From contig NZ_FPEG01000003.1 of assembly GCF_900117395.1 (NCBI RefSeq), positions 682,001-746,000 of the forward strand: a DNA stretch of 64,000 nt, read 5' to 3'. Both the position numbers and the translations under genes were made by a program. Under the pieces are notes generated by a model. It saw only the letters and a list, made by a program, of their open reading frames with translations. It made no database searches and was not told the DNA's origin. Positions 7,972 through 16,399 of the stretch are shown in pieces; positions within the stretch are counted from its first letter, which is position 1; every line of letters starts with the position of its first letter. This DNA is from Agrococcus sp. Marseille-P2731. Its GTDB lineage: Bacteria > Actinomycetota > Actinomycetes > Actinomycetales > Microbacteriaceae.

Positions 7972-8279
7972 GCGCGAAGGTCGTGCCGGCCTTCAGCGAG
8001 GTGATCCACTCCCCCGTGCGGCTGCGCATCGCTGGCCTGCTGCGGCGTGTCGACGAGCTCGAGTTCGGGGTCGTGCGCGACACCCTCGGCATCGCCGACG
8101 CGAACCTGTCGAAGAACCTCAAGGTGCTGACGGATGCGGGGCTCGCCTCGGTGCGCAAGGAGCCGTCGCTGCAGCGCGCGGATGCTCGGCGGCTCACCTG
8201 GGTCTCGCTCACGCCGAGCGGCAGGGCCGCGCTCGAGGGGCACCTGGCTGCGCTCGCCGAGATCGCCGGCGGCGACTGA
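7968..8279 (+). CDS. winged-helix DNA-binding protein (HTH_34-type, MarR/ArsR-like)
   Basis: A 103-residue single-domain regulator. The sequence FSEVIHSPVRLRIAGLLRRVDELEFGVVRDTLGIADANLSK followed by a wing (RRLTWVSLTPSGRAALEGHLAAL) matches the small transcriptional regulators of Pfam HTH_34. There is no ligand-binding extension. It starts within the stop of the membrane protein (ATGA) and is therefore translationally coupled to it. The inverted repeat at 7451-7485 ahead of the operon is the natural candidate for its binding site. Confidence 0.88.
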   Translation: MSAKVVPAFSEVIHSPVRLRIAGLLRRVDELEFGVVRDTLGIADANLSKNLKVLTDAGLASVRKEPSLQRADARRLTWVSLTPSGRAALEGHLAALAEIAGGD

Positions 8280-8312
8280 TCGCGCGTGGGCGGCTGCTGG
8301 CATGCTGACTGC

Positions 8313-8975
8313 ATGCAGCAGCAGATCGGCACACCAGGCGGCAGCGACGAGCGGCCCGCGGTGTTCTTCCGCGACGCGGCCGAGTTCCGCGCCTGGCTCG
8401 AGGCGCACCACGAGACCGCGACCGAGCTCTGGATGGGCCTCAACGCCAAGCACGTCTCGCCGCGCGGCCTCACGTGGGCCGAGGCGGTGCCAGAGGCGCT
8501 GTGCTTCGGCTGGATCGACTCGCTCTCGCAGAAGGTCGATGACGACGCGCGGCGCCAGCGCTGGACCCCGCGCAAGACGGGCTCGAACTGGTCTGCTGTC
8601 AACGTCGCGCACATCGCGCGGCTGACGGCAGAGGGGCGGATGCGCCCGGCCGGCATCGCGGCCTACGAGGCCCGCCGGGAGGACAGGACGGCCATCTACA
8701 CCTACGAGACGAACCCCGAGTCGCTGCCGCCCGAGCTGCAGCGCCACGTCGACGCGAGCCCGGCCGCGGTGGCGTTCCTGGCGGAGGCGACCGCGAGCTA
8801 TCGCCGCACCGCCATCGGCTGGGTGCTGGGCGCGAAGCGCGAGGAGACCCGCCAGCAGCGCGCGGAGCAGCTGGCCGTCGACTCGGCTGCCGGCCGCCTC
8901 ATCCCGCCGCAGCGCTACGGCGCCACCCCCCGCTGGGTGGAGCGGGCCGCAGCCGCAGCCGCCGCCGCCGGCTGA
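8313..8975 (+). CDS. YdeI/OmpD-associated (OmdA) family protein
   Basis: A 220-residue protein with the family pattern AVFFRDAAEFRAWLEAHH, then ELWMGLNAKHVSPRGLTWAEAVPEALCFGWIDS and RRQRWTPRKTGSNWSAVN, ending in an Ala-rich tail. YdeI/OmdA proteins are soluble and widespread; a link to antimicrobial-peptide stress has been reported for some members, but the biochemical role is unknown. The ATG at 8313 gives the family-typical N-terminus; a CATGCT hexamer 6 nt upstream suggests a leaderless transcript. Stand-alone gene followed by a repeat region. Confidence 0.85.
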   Translation: MQQQIGTPGGSDERPAVFFRDAAEFRAWLEAHHETATELWMGLNAKHVSPRGLTWAEAVPEALCFGWIDSLSQKVDDDARRQRWTPRKTGSNWSAVNVAHIARLTAEGRMRPAGIAAYEARREDRTAIYTYETNPESLPPELQRHVDASPAAVAFLAEATASYRRTAIGWVLGAKREETRQQRAEQLAVDSAAGRLIPPQRYGATPRWVERAAAAAAAAG

Positions 8976-8981
8976 GCCCGC

Positions 8982-9182
8982 CGGTCGAGCCCCGCCGGTC
9001 GAGGAGCGCGCCGGGCGCAGCCCGGCAAGCCCCCGCCGGTCGAGCCCCGCAGGTCGAGGAGCGCGCCGCGCGCAGCCCGGCACGCCCCCCGCAGGTCGAG
9101 GAGCGCGCCGCGCGCAGCCCGGCACGCCCCCCGCAGGTCGAGGAGCGCGCCGGGCGCAGCTCGGCACGCGTCACGAGACCAA
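8982..9182. repeat. intergenic tandem repeat of the GTCGAGGAGCGC / GTCACGAGACC family
   Basis: The gap between the YdeI-like and Pcp-fusion genes holds about four copies of a roughly 42-bp unit built around GGTCGAGGAGCGCGCC and GCGCAGCCCGGCACGCCC, ending in GCGTCACGAGACC. The same core words appear at 59867-59985. It is non-coding; several units could fold on themselves. Likely a REP-like family. Confidence 0.75.
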
Positions 9183-9197
9183 GCCCCGCAAGACCCG

Positions 9198-10331
9198 CTA
9201 CGCCCCCAGATACCGCGCCAGCTTCGCCAACGACGACCCCAGCCCCAGCTCGTGATCAGCCTGCGACACGCCCTCCGGCACCCCTGTCGCAGCGACCGTC
9301 ACGCGCGTGCCCGCCTCGACGGGCTCCAGCACCCACGTCATCGTCATCTCGCCGCCGAAGCGCTCCTGACCCGAGTCGAACACCACGCGCTGCACGACGC
9401 GGCGCCCGGGCACGAGCTCCGCGAACGTCACCCGCGACACGTCGGTGTCCTCGCCCGTCTTGGCGTCGACCGGAGCTGCGAACCGCAGCTCCATCGTGAA
9501 CCCGCCGCCCTCGTGCGCGCCAGCCCACTCGATGCGGCCGACAGCCCCCTCCGGCGGCAGCCACGCCTCCAGCGCGGCGGGGTCCAGCAGCGCCGCGTAG
9601 ACCTGCCCGGCGGCGGCGGCCACCACGGTCGACGCGCGATCCACCCGCCCGACCTCGCGCGTCGACGGCCGGTTCGCTCGCGCCTCCGCGATCGCCCGCA
9701 CCATCGCGGCGAGCGCCAGCCCGAGGTCGTCGAAGGTGAGCCCCTTGCCCTCGTGCGTGATGCCGGATGCGCGTGCCGGCGCATCCGCGTCGGTCTCGGC
9801 ACCGACGGTGGCGGCGCCGCGCGTGCGCACGGCGGGCACGTGCACGAAGCCGCCCGGCACCGGCAGACCTGCGACGCGGTAGGCGATGTGGTTGCAGAGG
9901 AAGCGACCCGCGTCGTCGCTGACGTCGGCGGGCAGGCCGACCGCCAGAACCGCGGAGACCAGGGCGTCGACCTCGAAGCCGGATCCCCGACGCGCGGGGC
10001 CGGCGGGGTCGATCGCTGAGCCGAGCGGCTGGCCGCCGGTGTTGTCGGGGATCCACGCGAAGTCCTCGTTCACGCCCCAGCGCTCCGGCGTGATCGCGGC
10101 GCGGCCACCGGCCTCGCCCACCGCGAGCACCGCATCCGGAGCGTGCTGCTCGACGAGCGCCGCGAGCGAAGGGCCGGCTGCAGCGAACGAGACGGGCAGC
10201 TCGCCGGTGACCAGCTCGACCCCGGCCTGCGGGTCGGCGGCCCAGGCCGCCGCGAGTCGCCGCACCGCCTCGATGCTCGCGTTCTCGGGGTCGCCGCCGA
10301 AGGGCTCGAAGCCTGTCACGAGGATCTTCAT
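9198..10331 (-). CDS. pyroglutamyl-peptidase I fused to a C-terminal SRPBCC (AHSA1-like) domain
   Basis: A 377-residue two-domain protein. Residues 1 to about 220 are a C15-type pyroglutamyl peptidase: LVTGFEPFGG at the N-terminus, the catalytic Glu83 in ITPERWGVN, Cys146 in FLCNHIAYR and His164 in GGFVHVPAV, so the triad is complete. Residues about 230-377 are an SRPBCC/AHSA1 domain (AAAAGQVYAALLDPAALEAWLPP ... TRVTVAATGVPEG), a hydrophobic-ligand fold. Pcp normally ends near residue 215. The ATG at 10331 is the one matching the family N-terminus. I see no stop, frameshift or second ribosome binding site between domains. The joint function is unknown. Confidence 0.85.
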   Translation of the reverse strand: MKILVTGFEPFGGDPENASIEAVRRLAAAWAADPQAGVELVTGELPVSFAAAGPSLAALVEQHAPDAVLAVGEAGGRAAITPERWGVNEDFAWIPDNTGGQPLGSAIDPAGPARRGSGFEVDALVSAVLAVGLPADVSDDAGRFLCNHIAYRVAGLPVPGGFVHVPAVRTRGAATVGAETDADAPARASGITHEGKGLTFDDLGLALAAMVRAIAEARANRPSTREVGRVDRASTVVAAAAGQVYAALLDPAALEAWLPPEGAVGRIEWAGAHEGGGFTMELRFAAPVDAKTGEDTDVSRVTFAELVPGRRVVQRVVFDSGQERFGGEMTMTWVLEPVEAGTRVTVAATGVPEGVSQADHELGLGSSLAKLARYLGA

Positions 10332-10394
10332 GCGCTCCATCCTGCCGGGGCCGGCCGGGAGCGGCCTCACCGCGGCTGCCGCCCCAGCCAGCGG

Positions 10395-11198
10395 CTATCG
10401 CTCGCCGGCGCCGTGGCCGAGCTGCACGAGCACGGGCAGGTGGTCGGAGACCACCGGCCGCTCGACCGCGAGCTGCCTCGACGGCGGCAGCGCGGCCGCG
10501 TCGTCGACGATGCCGAGCGCGTGGTCGAGCTGCACGAGCGGACTCGGCATCGGATAGGTGGCGCCGCGAGCGAGCAGCGTGCTGCCGGCTCCTCCGACGG
10601 CGCGCACGAGCGCGCGCGGCAAGTTGAGATCGCCCAGCAGGATGCGCGGGCCGGGCAGCGTGCGCAGCCACGGCAGCACCTGCCGCAGCTGCCGAGCGTT
10701 GGCGCCCGGCACGAACGTGAGGTGCGCGCTCGCGACGGTGATCTGGCCGAGCGGCGCGTCGATCGTCGCCGCGATCGCCGCGCGCGGCTCGTCGTCGATC
10801 CAGTGCACGGAGCGCGACCGCACGTCGACGACAGGTGCGCGGAACGAGGACGCCGGCTCGAGCCGCAGCGTGTGCCAGCGCACGACCGGATGCCGCGAGA
10901 GCAGGGCGATGCCGTAGGCGTGCGGCGTCTGATCGAGGTCGGCGTCGTCGGCCGGCCGCCACGACCGCGCGGGGTCGCCGATGAGCGTCGGATGGAACCG
11001 CCAGGCGGTCGCGCCCATCGCCTCGGCGGCGAGCGCGGTGAGGTCGAGCGAGCCCGATCGCGGTTGGCCGCGGTCGACCTCCTGCAGCGCGAGCACGTCG
11101 GCGTCGAGCACCGCGATCGCCTGCGAGAGGGCGTCGGGGTCGACCAGCCCGTCGGCCCGCGCCACGCCGTGCTGCAGGTTCCAGGTCGCCAGGCGCAT
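10395..11198 (-). CDS. endonuclease/exonuclease/phosphatase (EEP) family hydrolase
   Basis: A 267-residue metal-dependent phosphohydrolase. Canonical EEP motifs are present: MRLATWNLQHG, LALQEVDRGQ (metal-binding Glu), LLGDLNLP (Asp/Asn pair) and the C-terminal SDHLPVLVQL (Asp-His). There is no signal peptide, so it acts in the cytoplasm; whether the substrate is nucleic acid, inositol phosphate or a lipid head group cannot be told. It begins only 3 nt after the TetR gene stop, so the two are probably cotranscribed. Confidence 0.85.
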   Translation of the reverse strand: MRLATWNLQHGVARADGLVDPDALSQAIAVLDADVLALQEVDRGQPRSGSLDLTALAAEAMGATAWRFHPTLIGDPARSWRPADDADLDQTPHAYGIALLSRHPVVRWHTLRLEPASSFRAPVVDVRSRSVHWIDDEPRAAIAATIDAPLGQITVASAHLTFVPGANARQLRQVLPWLRTLPGPRILLGDLNLPRALVRAVGGAGSTLLARGATYPMPSPLVQLDHALGIVDDAAALPPSRQLAVERPVVSDHLPVLVQLGHGAGER

Positions 11199-11201
11199 GG
11201 G

Positions 11202-11831
11202 TCAGTCGCCGGGCGAGCCGTCGGCGGGTCGCAGTGCCGCGAACACCACGTCGAGCAGTCGCAGGCGCTCGGCGAGCGGCATGCCGCGCGGCTCGCTCTC
11301 GCGGGTGACGGCGTTCAGCCCGGCGAAGGCCGCCCCGACCAGGGCCCGATGGCGCACGAGATCCTCGACCGCGGCGGGGCGGCCGCCCGCGGCCTGCGCG
11401 CGTGCCAGCAGCCGCTCGGTCACCTCCTGCTCGAGCTTGGAGAAGCGGTTCAGCAGGATCCCCGTCAGCACCGGCGCGCCCTCGGCGATGCGCTGCACCT
11501 TCGCGGCCCACTCACCCTCGGCCTGCGGGCTGCTCTGCGCGATGGCCTCGCGGATCACGACGCGCAGCGTCTCCCACGGCCGCTCGTCGAGCGGGCGCTC
11601 GTCGATCGCCTCCAGCACGGTGTGCGCCGTGCGATCGAAGTGCAGGAAGAGCACCTCGTCCTTGGTCGCGAAGTAGCGGAAGAACGTGCGCTGCGAGATG
11701 CCGACCGCCTCCGCCACGTCCTGCACGGTGGTCGACTCGTAGCCGCGCTCGAGGAACAGCCGCTCGGCCACCTCGGCGATCTCCCGCTGCACGGCACGCC
11801 GTGCGAGGTCGCGCGTCGGTGAACGGGTCAT
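11202..11831 (-). CDS. TetR family transcriptional regulator
   Basis: A 209-residue regulator with an N-terminal TetR helix-turn-helix (REIAEVAERLFLERGYESTTVQDVAEAVGISQRTFFRYFATKDE) and a helical C-terminal ligand domain. The ATG at 11831 is chosen from the family boundary; the open frame continues upstream only antisense to the transporter. It is divergently arranged with the MFS exporter across 100 bp, the classic layout of a drug-efflux repressor and its target. I could not identify a convincing palindrome in that gap beyond widely spaced TGAAC/GTTCA words. Confidence 0.88.
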   Translation of the reverse strand: MTRSPTRDLARRAVQREIAEVAERLFLERGYESTTVQDVAEAVGISQRTFFRYFATKDEVLFLHFDRTAHTVLEAIDERPLDERPWETLRVVIREAIAQSSPQAEGEWAAKVQRIAEGAPVLTGILLNRFSKLEQEVTERLLARAQAAGGRPAAVEDLVRHRALVGAAFAGLNAVTRESEPRGMPLAERLRLLDVVFAALRPADGSPGD

Positions 11832-11872
11832 GAACGAAACGTACCAGGCAGACGAAAGCGGCGGTTCATGCA

Positions 11873-11878
11873 TATACT
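11873..11878 (+). promoter_or_regulatory. candidate -10 box of the MFS exporter
   Basis: A TATACT hexamer, AT-rich for this genome, lies 54 nt before the exporter's ATG in the divergent TetR/MFS gap. No good -35 box is visible at 17 nt, so activation or an extended -10 may be involved. Confidence 0.4.
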
Positions 11879-11931
11879 GGCAGTCACTGACACGAACGGA
11901 TGCTCGTGCCAGGCAGAAGAGGGAGAGTGCG

Positions 11932-13419
11932 ATGACCACGGTCGAGCAGCGCGAAGCTGAGCAGGTCGACGATGCCGGGCAGCGGAGGCGGATCGCGGCA
12001 CTGATCGGCACGCTCGTCGCCGGCGCGTTCGTGATGATCCTCAACGAGACGGTGATGGGCGTCGCCCTGCCGGCCGTGATGCAGGACTTCGGCGTCACCG
12101 CCGGCGCCGGCCAGTGGCTGACGACGATCTTCATGCTGACGATGGCGATCGTCATCCCGATGACCGGCTTCCTCCTGCAGCGCTTCTCGGCGCGCGCGAT
12201 CTTCATCGCCGCGCTCGTGCTCTTCACCATCGGCACCGGCATCGCGGCGTTCGCACCCGCGTTCTGGGTGCTCCTCGTCGCCCGCGTGGCGCAGGCGGCC
12301 GGCACCGCGGTCATGATGCCGCTGCTCACCACGACCATCCTCAGCTCGGTGCCGCCCGAGCGCCGCGGCCGCATGATGGGCCTCATGGCGATCGTCATCT
12401 CGGTCGCGCCGGCGCTCGGCCCGCCGCTGTCGGGCTTCGTCATCACGCTCGCCGGCTGGCGCGCCGTCTTCCTCGTCGTCCTCCCGATCGCGGCGCTCGT
12501 GCTGTTCGTCGGCGCCGCGCTCATCCGCGGCGGCAGCGCACCCGGCGGCGGCCGCTTCGACCTCGTGAGCGTGCTGCTCTCGACCACCGCCTTCGGCGGC
12601 CTGCTCTTCGGGCTCGGCAGCATCGGCGAGGCGGCCGGCGGCCACGGCAGCAGCCTGCTGCCCGCCGTCGCCATCGCGGTCGGCGCGGTCGCGCTCGCCC
12701 TCTTCGTCTGGCGGCAGCTGCGCCTGCAGCGCAGCGACGCGGCGATGCTCGACCTGCGCACCTTCACCTACCGACCGTTCTGGATCGGCATCGTGCTGCT
12801 GCTCGTGGCGATGGCGTCGCTCTTCGGGGCGCTCATCCTGCTGCCGCTCTACCTGCAGAACGTGCGCGGCCTCACGCCGCTCGACACCGGCCTCGTCACG
12901 CTGCCCGGCGCGCTGCTGATGGGCATCGCGGCGCCGTTCATCGGCGCGCTCTTCGACCGGGTCGGGCCGCGCCCGCTCGTCATCCCGGGCGCCGTGGTCC
13001 TCAGTGCCGGCCTGCTCCTGCTCGCGCTCGTCAGCGACGCGACGCCGATCTGGGGCGTCGTGCTCGCCCACGTCACGCTGAGCGCGGGCCTCGCCCTCAT
13101 GATGACGCCGCTGATGACGAGCGCGCTCGGCTCCCTGCCGCCACGGCTCTACTCGCACGGCAGCGCGATCACGAGCACGCTGCAGCAGTTCGCCGGCGCG
13201 CTCGGCACGGCGGTCTTCGTCACGATCATGTCGGTCGGCGCGGCGAACGCGGCCGACGCGGGACTCGACCCGATCGCGGCGCAGGGCCAGGGCATCCACC
13301 TCGCCTTCGTCGCCGGGGCGGTCGCTTCGCTGCTCGCGATCGTCATCGCGTGCTTCGTGCGCCGACCCGAGGAGCCGGCGGCGTCCGCCGACGCCGAGAC
13401 GCAGGACCTCGTCCGCTAG
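11932..13419 (+). CDS. MFS multidrug exporter, DHA2 (14-TM, EmrB/QacA-like) family
   Basis: A 495-residue proton-driven antiporter with about 14 predicted membrane helices. Family signs are the N-terminal LNETVMGVALPAVMQDFGV (DHA2 motif with Glu/Asn in TM1), GQWLTTIFMLTMAIVIP, and motif C-like RGRMMGLMAIVISVAPALGPPLSGF. The ATG at 11932 has a GAGGGAGAG ribosome binding site. It is divergent from the TetR gene, which probably represses it. Substrates are likely amphipathic drugs or antiseptics, as in the family. Confidence 0.9.
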   Translation: MTTVEQREAEQVDDAGQRRRIAALIGTLVAGAFVMILNETVMGVALPAVMQDFGVTAGAGQWLTTIFMLTMAIVIPMTGFLLQRFSARAIFIAALVLFTIGTGIAAFAPAFWVLLVARVAQAAGTAVMMPLLTTTILSSVPPERRGRMMGLMAIVISVAPALGPPLSGFVITLAGWRAVFLVVLPIAALVLFVGAALIRGGSAPGGGRFDLVSVLLSTTAFGGLLFGLGSIGEAAGGHGSSLLPAVAIAVGAVALALFVWRQLRLQRSDAAMLDLRTFTYRPFWIGIVLLLVAMASLFGALILLPLYLQNVRGLTPLDTGLVTLPGALLMGIAAPFIGALFDRVGPRPLVIPGAVVLSAGLLLLALVSDATPIWGVVLAHVTLSAGLALMMTPLMTSALGSLPPRLYSHGSAITSTLQQFAGALGTAVFVTIMSVGAANAADAGLDPIAAQGQGIHLAFVAGAVASLLAIVIACFVRRPEEPAASADAETQDLVR

Positions 13420-13481
13420 GCCGCGAGCGCTCCTGCGCGAAGCGGTGCGGTGCGGATGCGCCGGTACGGCAGGATTGGCCC

Positions 13482-14453
13482 GTGACGATCGCAGGCCTCG
13501 ATGTTGGCGGGACGAAGATCGCGGGCGTCGCGCTCGCCGCGCGCGGCGGGAGCGGCAGCGCGCCGCCCCCGTGGACCCTCGACGACGTGCTGGCGCGCAG
13601 CCACCGCACCCACAGCATCCACGGCCCCGAGTCGCTGGCCGACGCGGTCGAGGCCGCGGTGCGCGAGCTCGACGAGCAGCTCGCGGCAGCCGGACACCCG
13701 CCGGTCGAGTCGGTCGGCCTGGCGATCGCGGCGTGGATGACGCGCGACCGCGAGACCGTCATCTGGGCGGCGCACCTCGGCGTGCGCGACGCGCAGGTGC
13801 GGGCCATGCTCGAGCAGCGGCTCGGCATGCCGGTGACGATCGACAACGACGCCAACGGCTACCTCGTCGGCGAGGCGGCGATGGGCGCGGCGGCGGATGC
13901 GTCGTCGTCGATCCTGATCGCGCTCGGCACCGGCGTGGGTGGCGCGTACGTCGCCGACGGCCGACCGCTCATCGGCGCGAACGGCCTCGGCGCTGAGCTC
14001 GGCCACGTGACGGTGCTCGAGGCGGGGCCGCTGTGCTCGTGCAGCGCGCACGGCTGCCTCGAGGCCTTCGCGGGCGGCAACGCGCTGCGCCGCGAGGCGG
14101 CATCGGTGCCCGCAGCCGTGGCGCTCGCGCCGGACGGAGTGCCGACGGCTGCGCACCTCGCCGCCGCCGCCCGCGCGGGCGACGAGCGAGCGCTCGCGGC
14201 GATGGCGCATGCAGGATGGGCGGTCGCGGCGGGGCTGCGGCGGCTGCTGCCCGCCTTCGATCCCGAGGTGGTCGTGCTCGGCGGCACCGTCATGCTGGCG
14301 TGCGCCGACCTGCTGCTGCCGGTCATCGAGCGCGAGCTCGCCGAGCACGCGCCGCTGCAGGGCGTGCCGCAGCCGCGCCGCCTGGTGCTCGCGCAGCTGG
14401 GCGGCCACGCCGCGGCGATCGGCGCCGCCGTGCTCGCCGCGTCGCCGCGCTGA
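13482..14453 (+). CDS. ROK family sugar kinase
   Basis: A 323-residue protein of the ROK family, phosphorylating glucose or another hexose with ATP. Phosphate motif 1 is GLDVGGTKIAGVAL (residues 5-18), the catalytic base is Asp123 in IDNDANG, ATP-binding ALGTGVGGAYV lies at 147-157, and the structural zinc site is present as His175 plus Cys185, Cys187 and Cys192 (CSCSAHGC). There is no N-terminal DNA-binding domain, so it is an enzyme and not a repressor. The GTG at 13482 has AGGA 7 nt upstream. No sugar transporter is adjacent, so the substrate is unspecified; glucokinase is plausible. Confidence 0.87.
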   Translation: MTIAGLDVGGTKIAGVALAARGGSGSAPPPWTLDDVLARSHRTHSIHGPESLADAVEAAVRELDEQLAAAGHPPVESVGLAIAAWMTRDRETVIWAAHLGVRDAQVRAMLEQRLGMPVTIDNDANGYLVGEAAMGAAADASSSILIALGTGVGGAYVADGRPLIGANGLGAELGHVTVLEAGPLCSCSAHGCLEAFAGGNALRREAASVPAAVALAPDGVPTAAHLAAAARAGDERALAAMAHAGWAVAAGLRRLLPAFDPEVVVLGGTVMLACADLLLPVIERELAEHAPLQGVPQPRRLVLAQLGGHAAAIGAAVLAASPR

Positions 14454-14505
14454 GGAGCGCCGCGCCCCACGCCCCACGCGCCACGTCCCCCCTGCCGCGC
14501 GGCGG

Positions 14506-14574
14506 CCTCTCAGAGTTGCAGCGAATGGTCGTCCCGCTGCCGCTCAGCCGACCGAACGCTGCAACTCTGAGGGG
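14506..14574. repeat. long nested intergenic hairpin
   Basis: Arms of 18 nt (14506-14523 and 14557-14574; CTCAGAGTTGCAGCG is perfectly matched) enclose a 33-nt centre that itself contains GGTCG (14527-14531) opposite CGACC (14549-14553). It lies between the ROK gene and the terminator at 14613-14644. It is too long and complex for an ordinary terminator; a similar architecture with different sequence occurs at 63929-63989. Confidence 0.75.
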
Positions 14575-14612
14575 CCCGACGCCGCAGGGGCGGGAGGCGC
14601 CCGACACAGCGG

Positions 14613-14644
14613 CAGCGCCCCTCCGGCGGACCGGAGGGGCGCTG
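14613..14644. terminator. terminator hairpin between ROK and DEAD-box genes
   Basis: A perfect 14-bp stem (CAGCGCCCCTCCGG and its complement) with a CGGA loop lies 18 nt beyond the helicase stop and also downstream of the convergent ROK gene. Confidence 0.85.
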
Positions 14645-14661
14645 TGCAGTGCTTCGAGGGG

Positions 14662-16254
14662 TCAGCCCTGCGCGCGGCGCGGGGCGCGGCGCTGGCCGCC
14701 GCCCGAGCGACCGCTCGGCTGGCCGTCCTGCAGCGAGCCGCCACCGCCCGACGACCACGCGACCGACGAGCCGCCACGCGGCGAGCGAGCGCCGCCCTGG
14801 CCGCCGCGGCCGCCCTGACCGCCACGGCCGCCGGCCGCAGGTGCCTGCTGGCGCTGCTTCGTCTCGGGGCGACCCGAGCGATCCTTGCGGGGGCGCTCGG
14901 CGCGAGCCTCGCCGCCGCCGGCACCGTGGGCACCGGAGCCCGCGACTCCATCGCGCGACGCGCGCTTGCGGCGCGCGTTCGCACCCTGCGACGAGCCGCC
15001 ACCGCGCTGCTGCGGCAGCTCGTTGCCCGAGCCCGGGCCGCCGGGGACCGGCGCCACGTGGGGCGCGTACGGCCCGACCAGCACGTCCACCGCATCCGAC
15101 GAGGCCGTGACGATCTGCGCCGGCGCCTTGATGTCGGCCTTGCGCAGCAGCGCCATCGTGTCGCGGCGCTGCGAGGGCAGCATCACCGTCGCGACGTCAC
15201 CGGCCGAGCCAGCGCGTGCCGTGCGGCCCGAGCGGTGCAGGTATGCCTTGTGCTCCATGGGCGGGTCGACGTGGACCACGAGCTGCACGTCGTCGACGTG
15301 CACGCCGCGGGCCGCGACATCCGTGGCCACGAGCACGCGGACGGTGCCGGCCGAGAACTCCGCCAGGTTGCGGTCGCGGGCGTTCTGCGACAGGTTGCCG
15401 TGCAGGTCGACGGCCGGGATGCCGGATGCGGTCAGGTGCTTCGCGAGCTTCTTCGCCTGGTGCTTGGTGCGGGTGAAGAGGATGCGACGGCCCTCGCCCG
15501 AGGCCAGGCGGCGCACGAGCAGGTTCTTGTCGGAGTCGGCGACCTCGAAGACGTGGTGCGTCATCGCGGCGACGGGCGAGTTCGCCTCGTCGACCGAGTG
15601 CATGACCTGGTTCGTGAGGAAGCGCTTGACGAGCTTGTCCACGCCGTTGTCGAGCGTGGCCGAGAACAGCAGGCGCTGGCCAGAGCTGGGCGTCTTGTCG
15701 AGGATCTTCGTGACGACCGGCAGGAAGCCGAGGTCGGCCATGTGGTCGGCCTCGTCGATGACGGTCATCTCGATCGCCTGCAGCGACGCGATGCCCTGGT
15801 TCATGAGGTCCTCGAGGCGGCCGGGGCACGCGACGACGATGTCGACGCCGTTGCGCAGCGCGGTCTCCTGCGGGCGCTGCGAGACGCCGCCGAAGATGGT
15901 GGTGACGGTGAGGCCTGCGGCCTTCGCGAGCGGCGCGATCTCGGTCGCGATCTGCGTGGCGAGCTCGCGCGTCGGTGCGAGCACCAGGCCGAGCGGCAGG
16001 CCCTTGCGGCGACCGCCGCCGGCGAGGTCGCCGGAGAGGCGGGCGACCAGCGGGATCGAGAAGGCGAGCGTCTTGCCGGAGCCCGTCTTGCCGCGGCCCA
16101 GCACGTCGCGTCCCGCGAGGGTGTCCGGGAGCGTGTCCGCCTGGATCGGGAACGGGCGCTCGCGGCCTGCGGCGCTCAGCGCGGCGACGAGCTTGGCGGG
16201 CACGCCGAGCTCGGCGAAGGTCGTGGTGACCTGAGGGGTGGTGGTGTCAGTCAA
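14662..16254 (-). CDS. DEAD-box ATP-dependent RNA helicase
   Basis: A 530-residue RNA helicase, likely in ribosome assembly or mRNA unwinding at low temperature. Motifs in order: Q-motif (RPFPIQADTLP), I GKTGSGKT, Ia PTRELATQI, II VIDEADHM (DEAD), III FSATL, V VATDVAARGVHV and VI HRSGRTARAG. The C-terminal 150 residues are Gly/Arg/Gln-rich, typical of RNA-binding tails. The TTG at 16254 is preferred: it begins the family N-terminus and no ATG/GTG fits without a Cys-rich extension. The long leader (to about 16480) suggests post-transcriptional control. Confidence 0.9.
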   Translation of the reverse strand: MTDTTTPQVTTTFAELGVPAKLVAALSAAGRERPFPIQADTLPDTLAGRDVLGRGKTGSGKTLAFSIPLVARLSGDLAGGGRRKGLPLGLVLAPTRELATQIATEIAPLAKAAGLTVTTIFGGVSQRPQETALRNGVDIVVACPGRLEDLMNQGIASLQAIEMTVIDEADHMADLGFLPVVTKILDKTPSSGQRLLFSATLDNGVDKLVKRFLTNQVMHSVDEANSPVAAMTHHVFEVADSDKNLLVRRLASGEGRRILFTRTKHQAKKLAKHLTASGIPAVDLHGNLSQNARDRNLAEFSAGTVRVLVATDVAARGVHVDDVQLVVHVDPPMEHKAYLHRSGRTARAGSAGDVATVMLPSQRRDTMALLRKADIKAPAQIVTASSDAVDVLVGPYAPHVAPVPGGPGSGNELPQQRGGGSSQGANARRKRASRDGVAGSGAHGAGGGEARAERPRKDRSGRPETKQRQQAPAAGGRGGQGGRGGQGGARSPRGGSSVAWSSGGGGSLQDGQPSGRSGGGQRRAPRRAQG

Positions 16255-16399
16255 GGTTGCTCTTTCTGTGAGCGTGCGCGCGCATCCTGGTCCGCACACT
16301 CGTGCGGTCGGGCCCGTGCTGGACCCGGGATGGGTGGATGCGTCGACGCAGTTCGGCGAGCGCGGCGGTGGCCGCGATCGTTCGCCGTGGAAGGTTCAT
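16247..16399 (-). CDS. possible basic leader peptide upstream of and overlapping the helicase start
   Basis: A 50-codon ORF beginning MNLPRRTIAATAALAELRR and ending in a Lys/Arg/His-rich tail lies in the helicase leader; its TGA (16249-16247) sits just inside the helicase gene, after the TTG start at 16254. This arrangement would couple helicase initiation to leader translation. Its ribosome binding site is weak and I cannot exclude a chance ORF in GC-rich DNA. Confidence 0.3.
   Translation of the reverse strand: MNLPRRTIAATAALAELRRRIHPSRVQHGPDRTSVRTRMRAHAHRKSNLD

Noticed and set aside
8982-9182. CRISPR array
   Set aside because: Units are contiguous tandem repeats without unique spacers, and no cas gene is present.
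9256-11511. A 751-residue minus-strand frame overlapping Pcp, EEP and TetR genes
   Set aside because: Pure Arg/Gly/Ala composition typical of frame shadows; the genes it overlaps have complete motifs.
11829-11870. TGAAC ... GTTCA as a TetR operator
   Set aside because: The half-sites are 28 nt apart with no symmetry between them, too weak to call.
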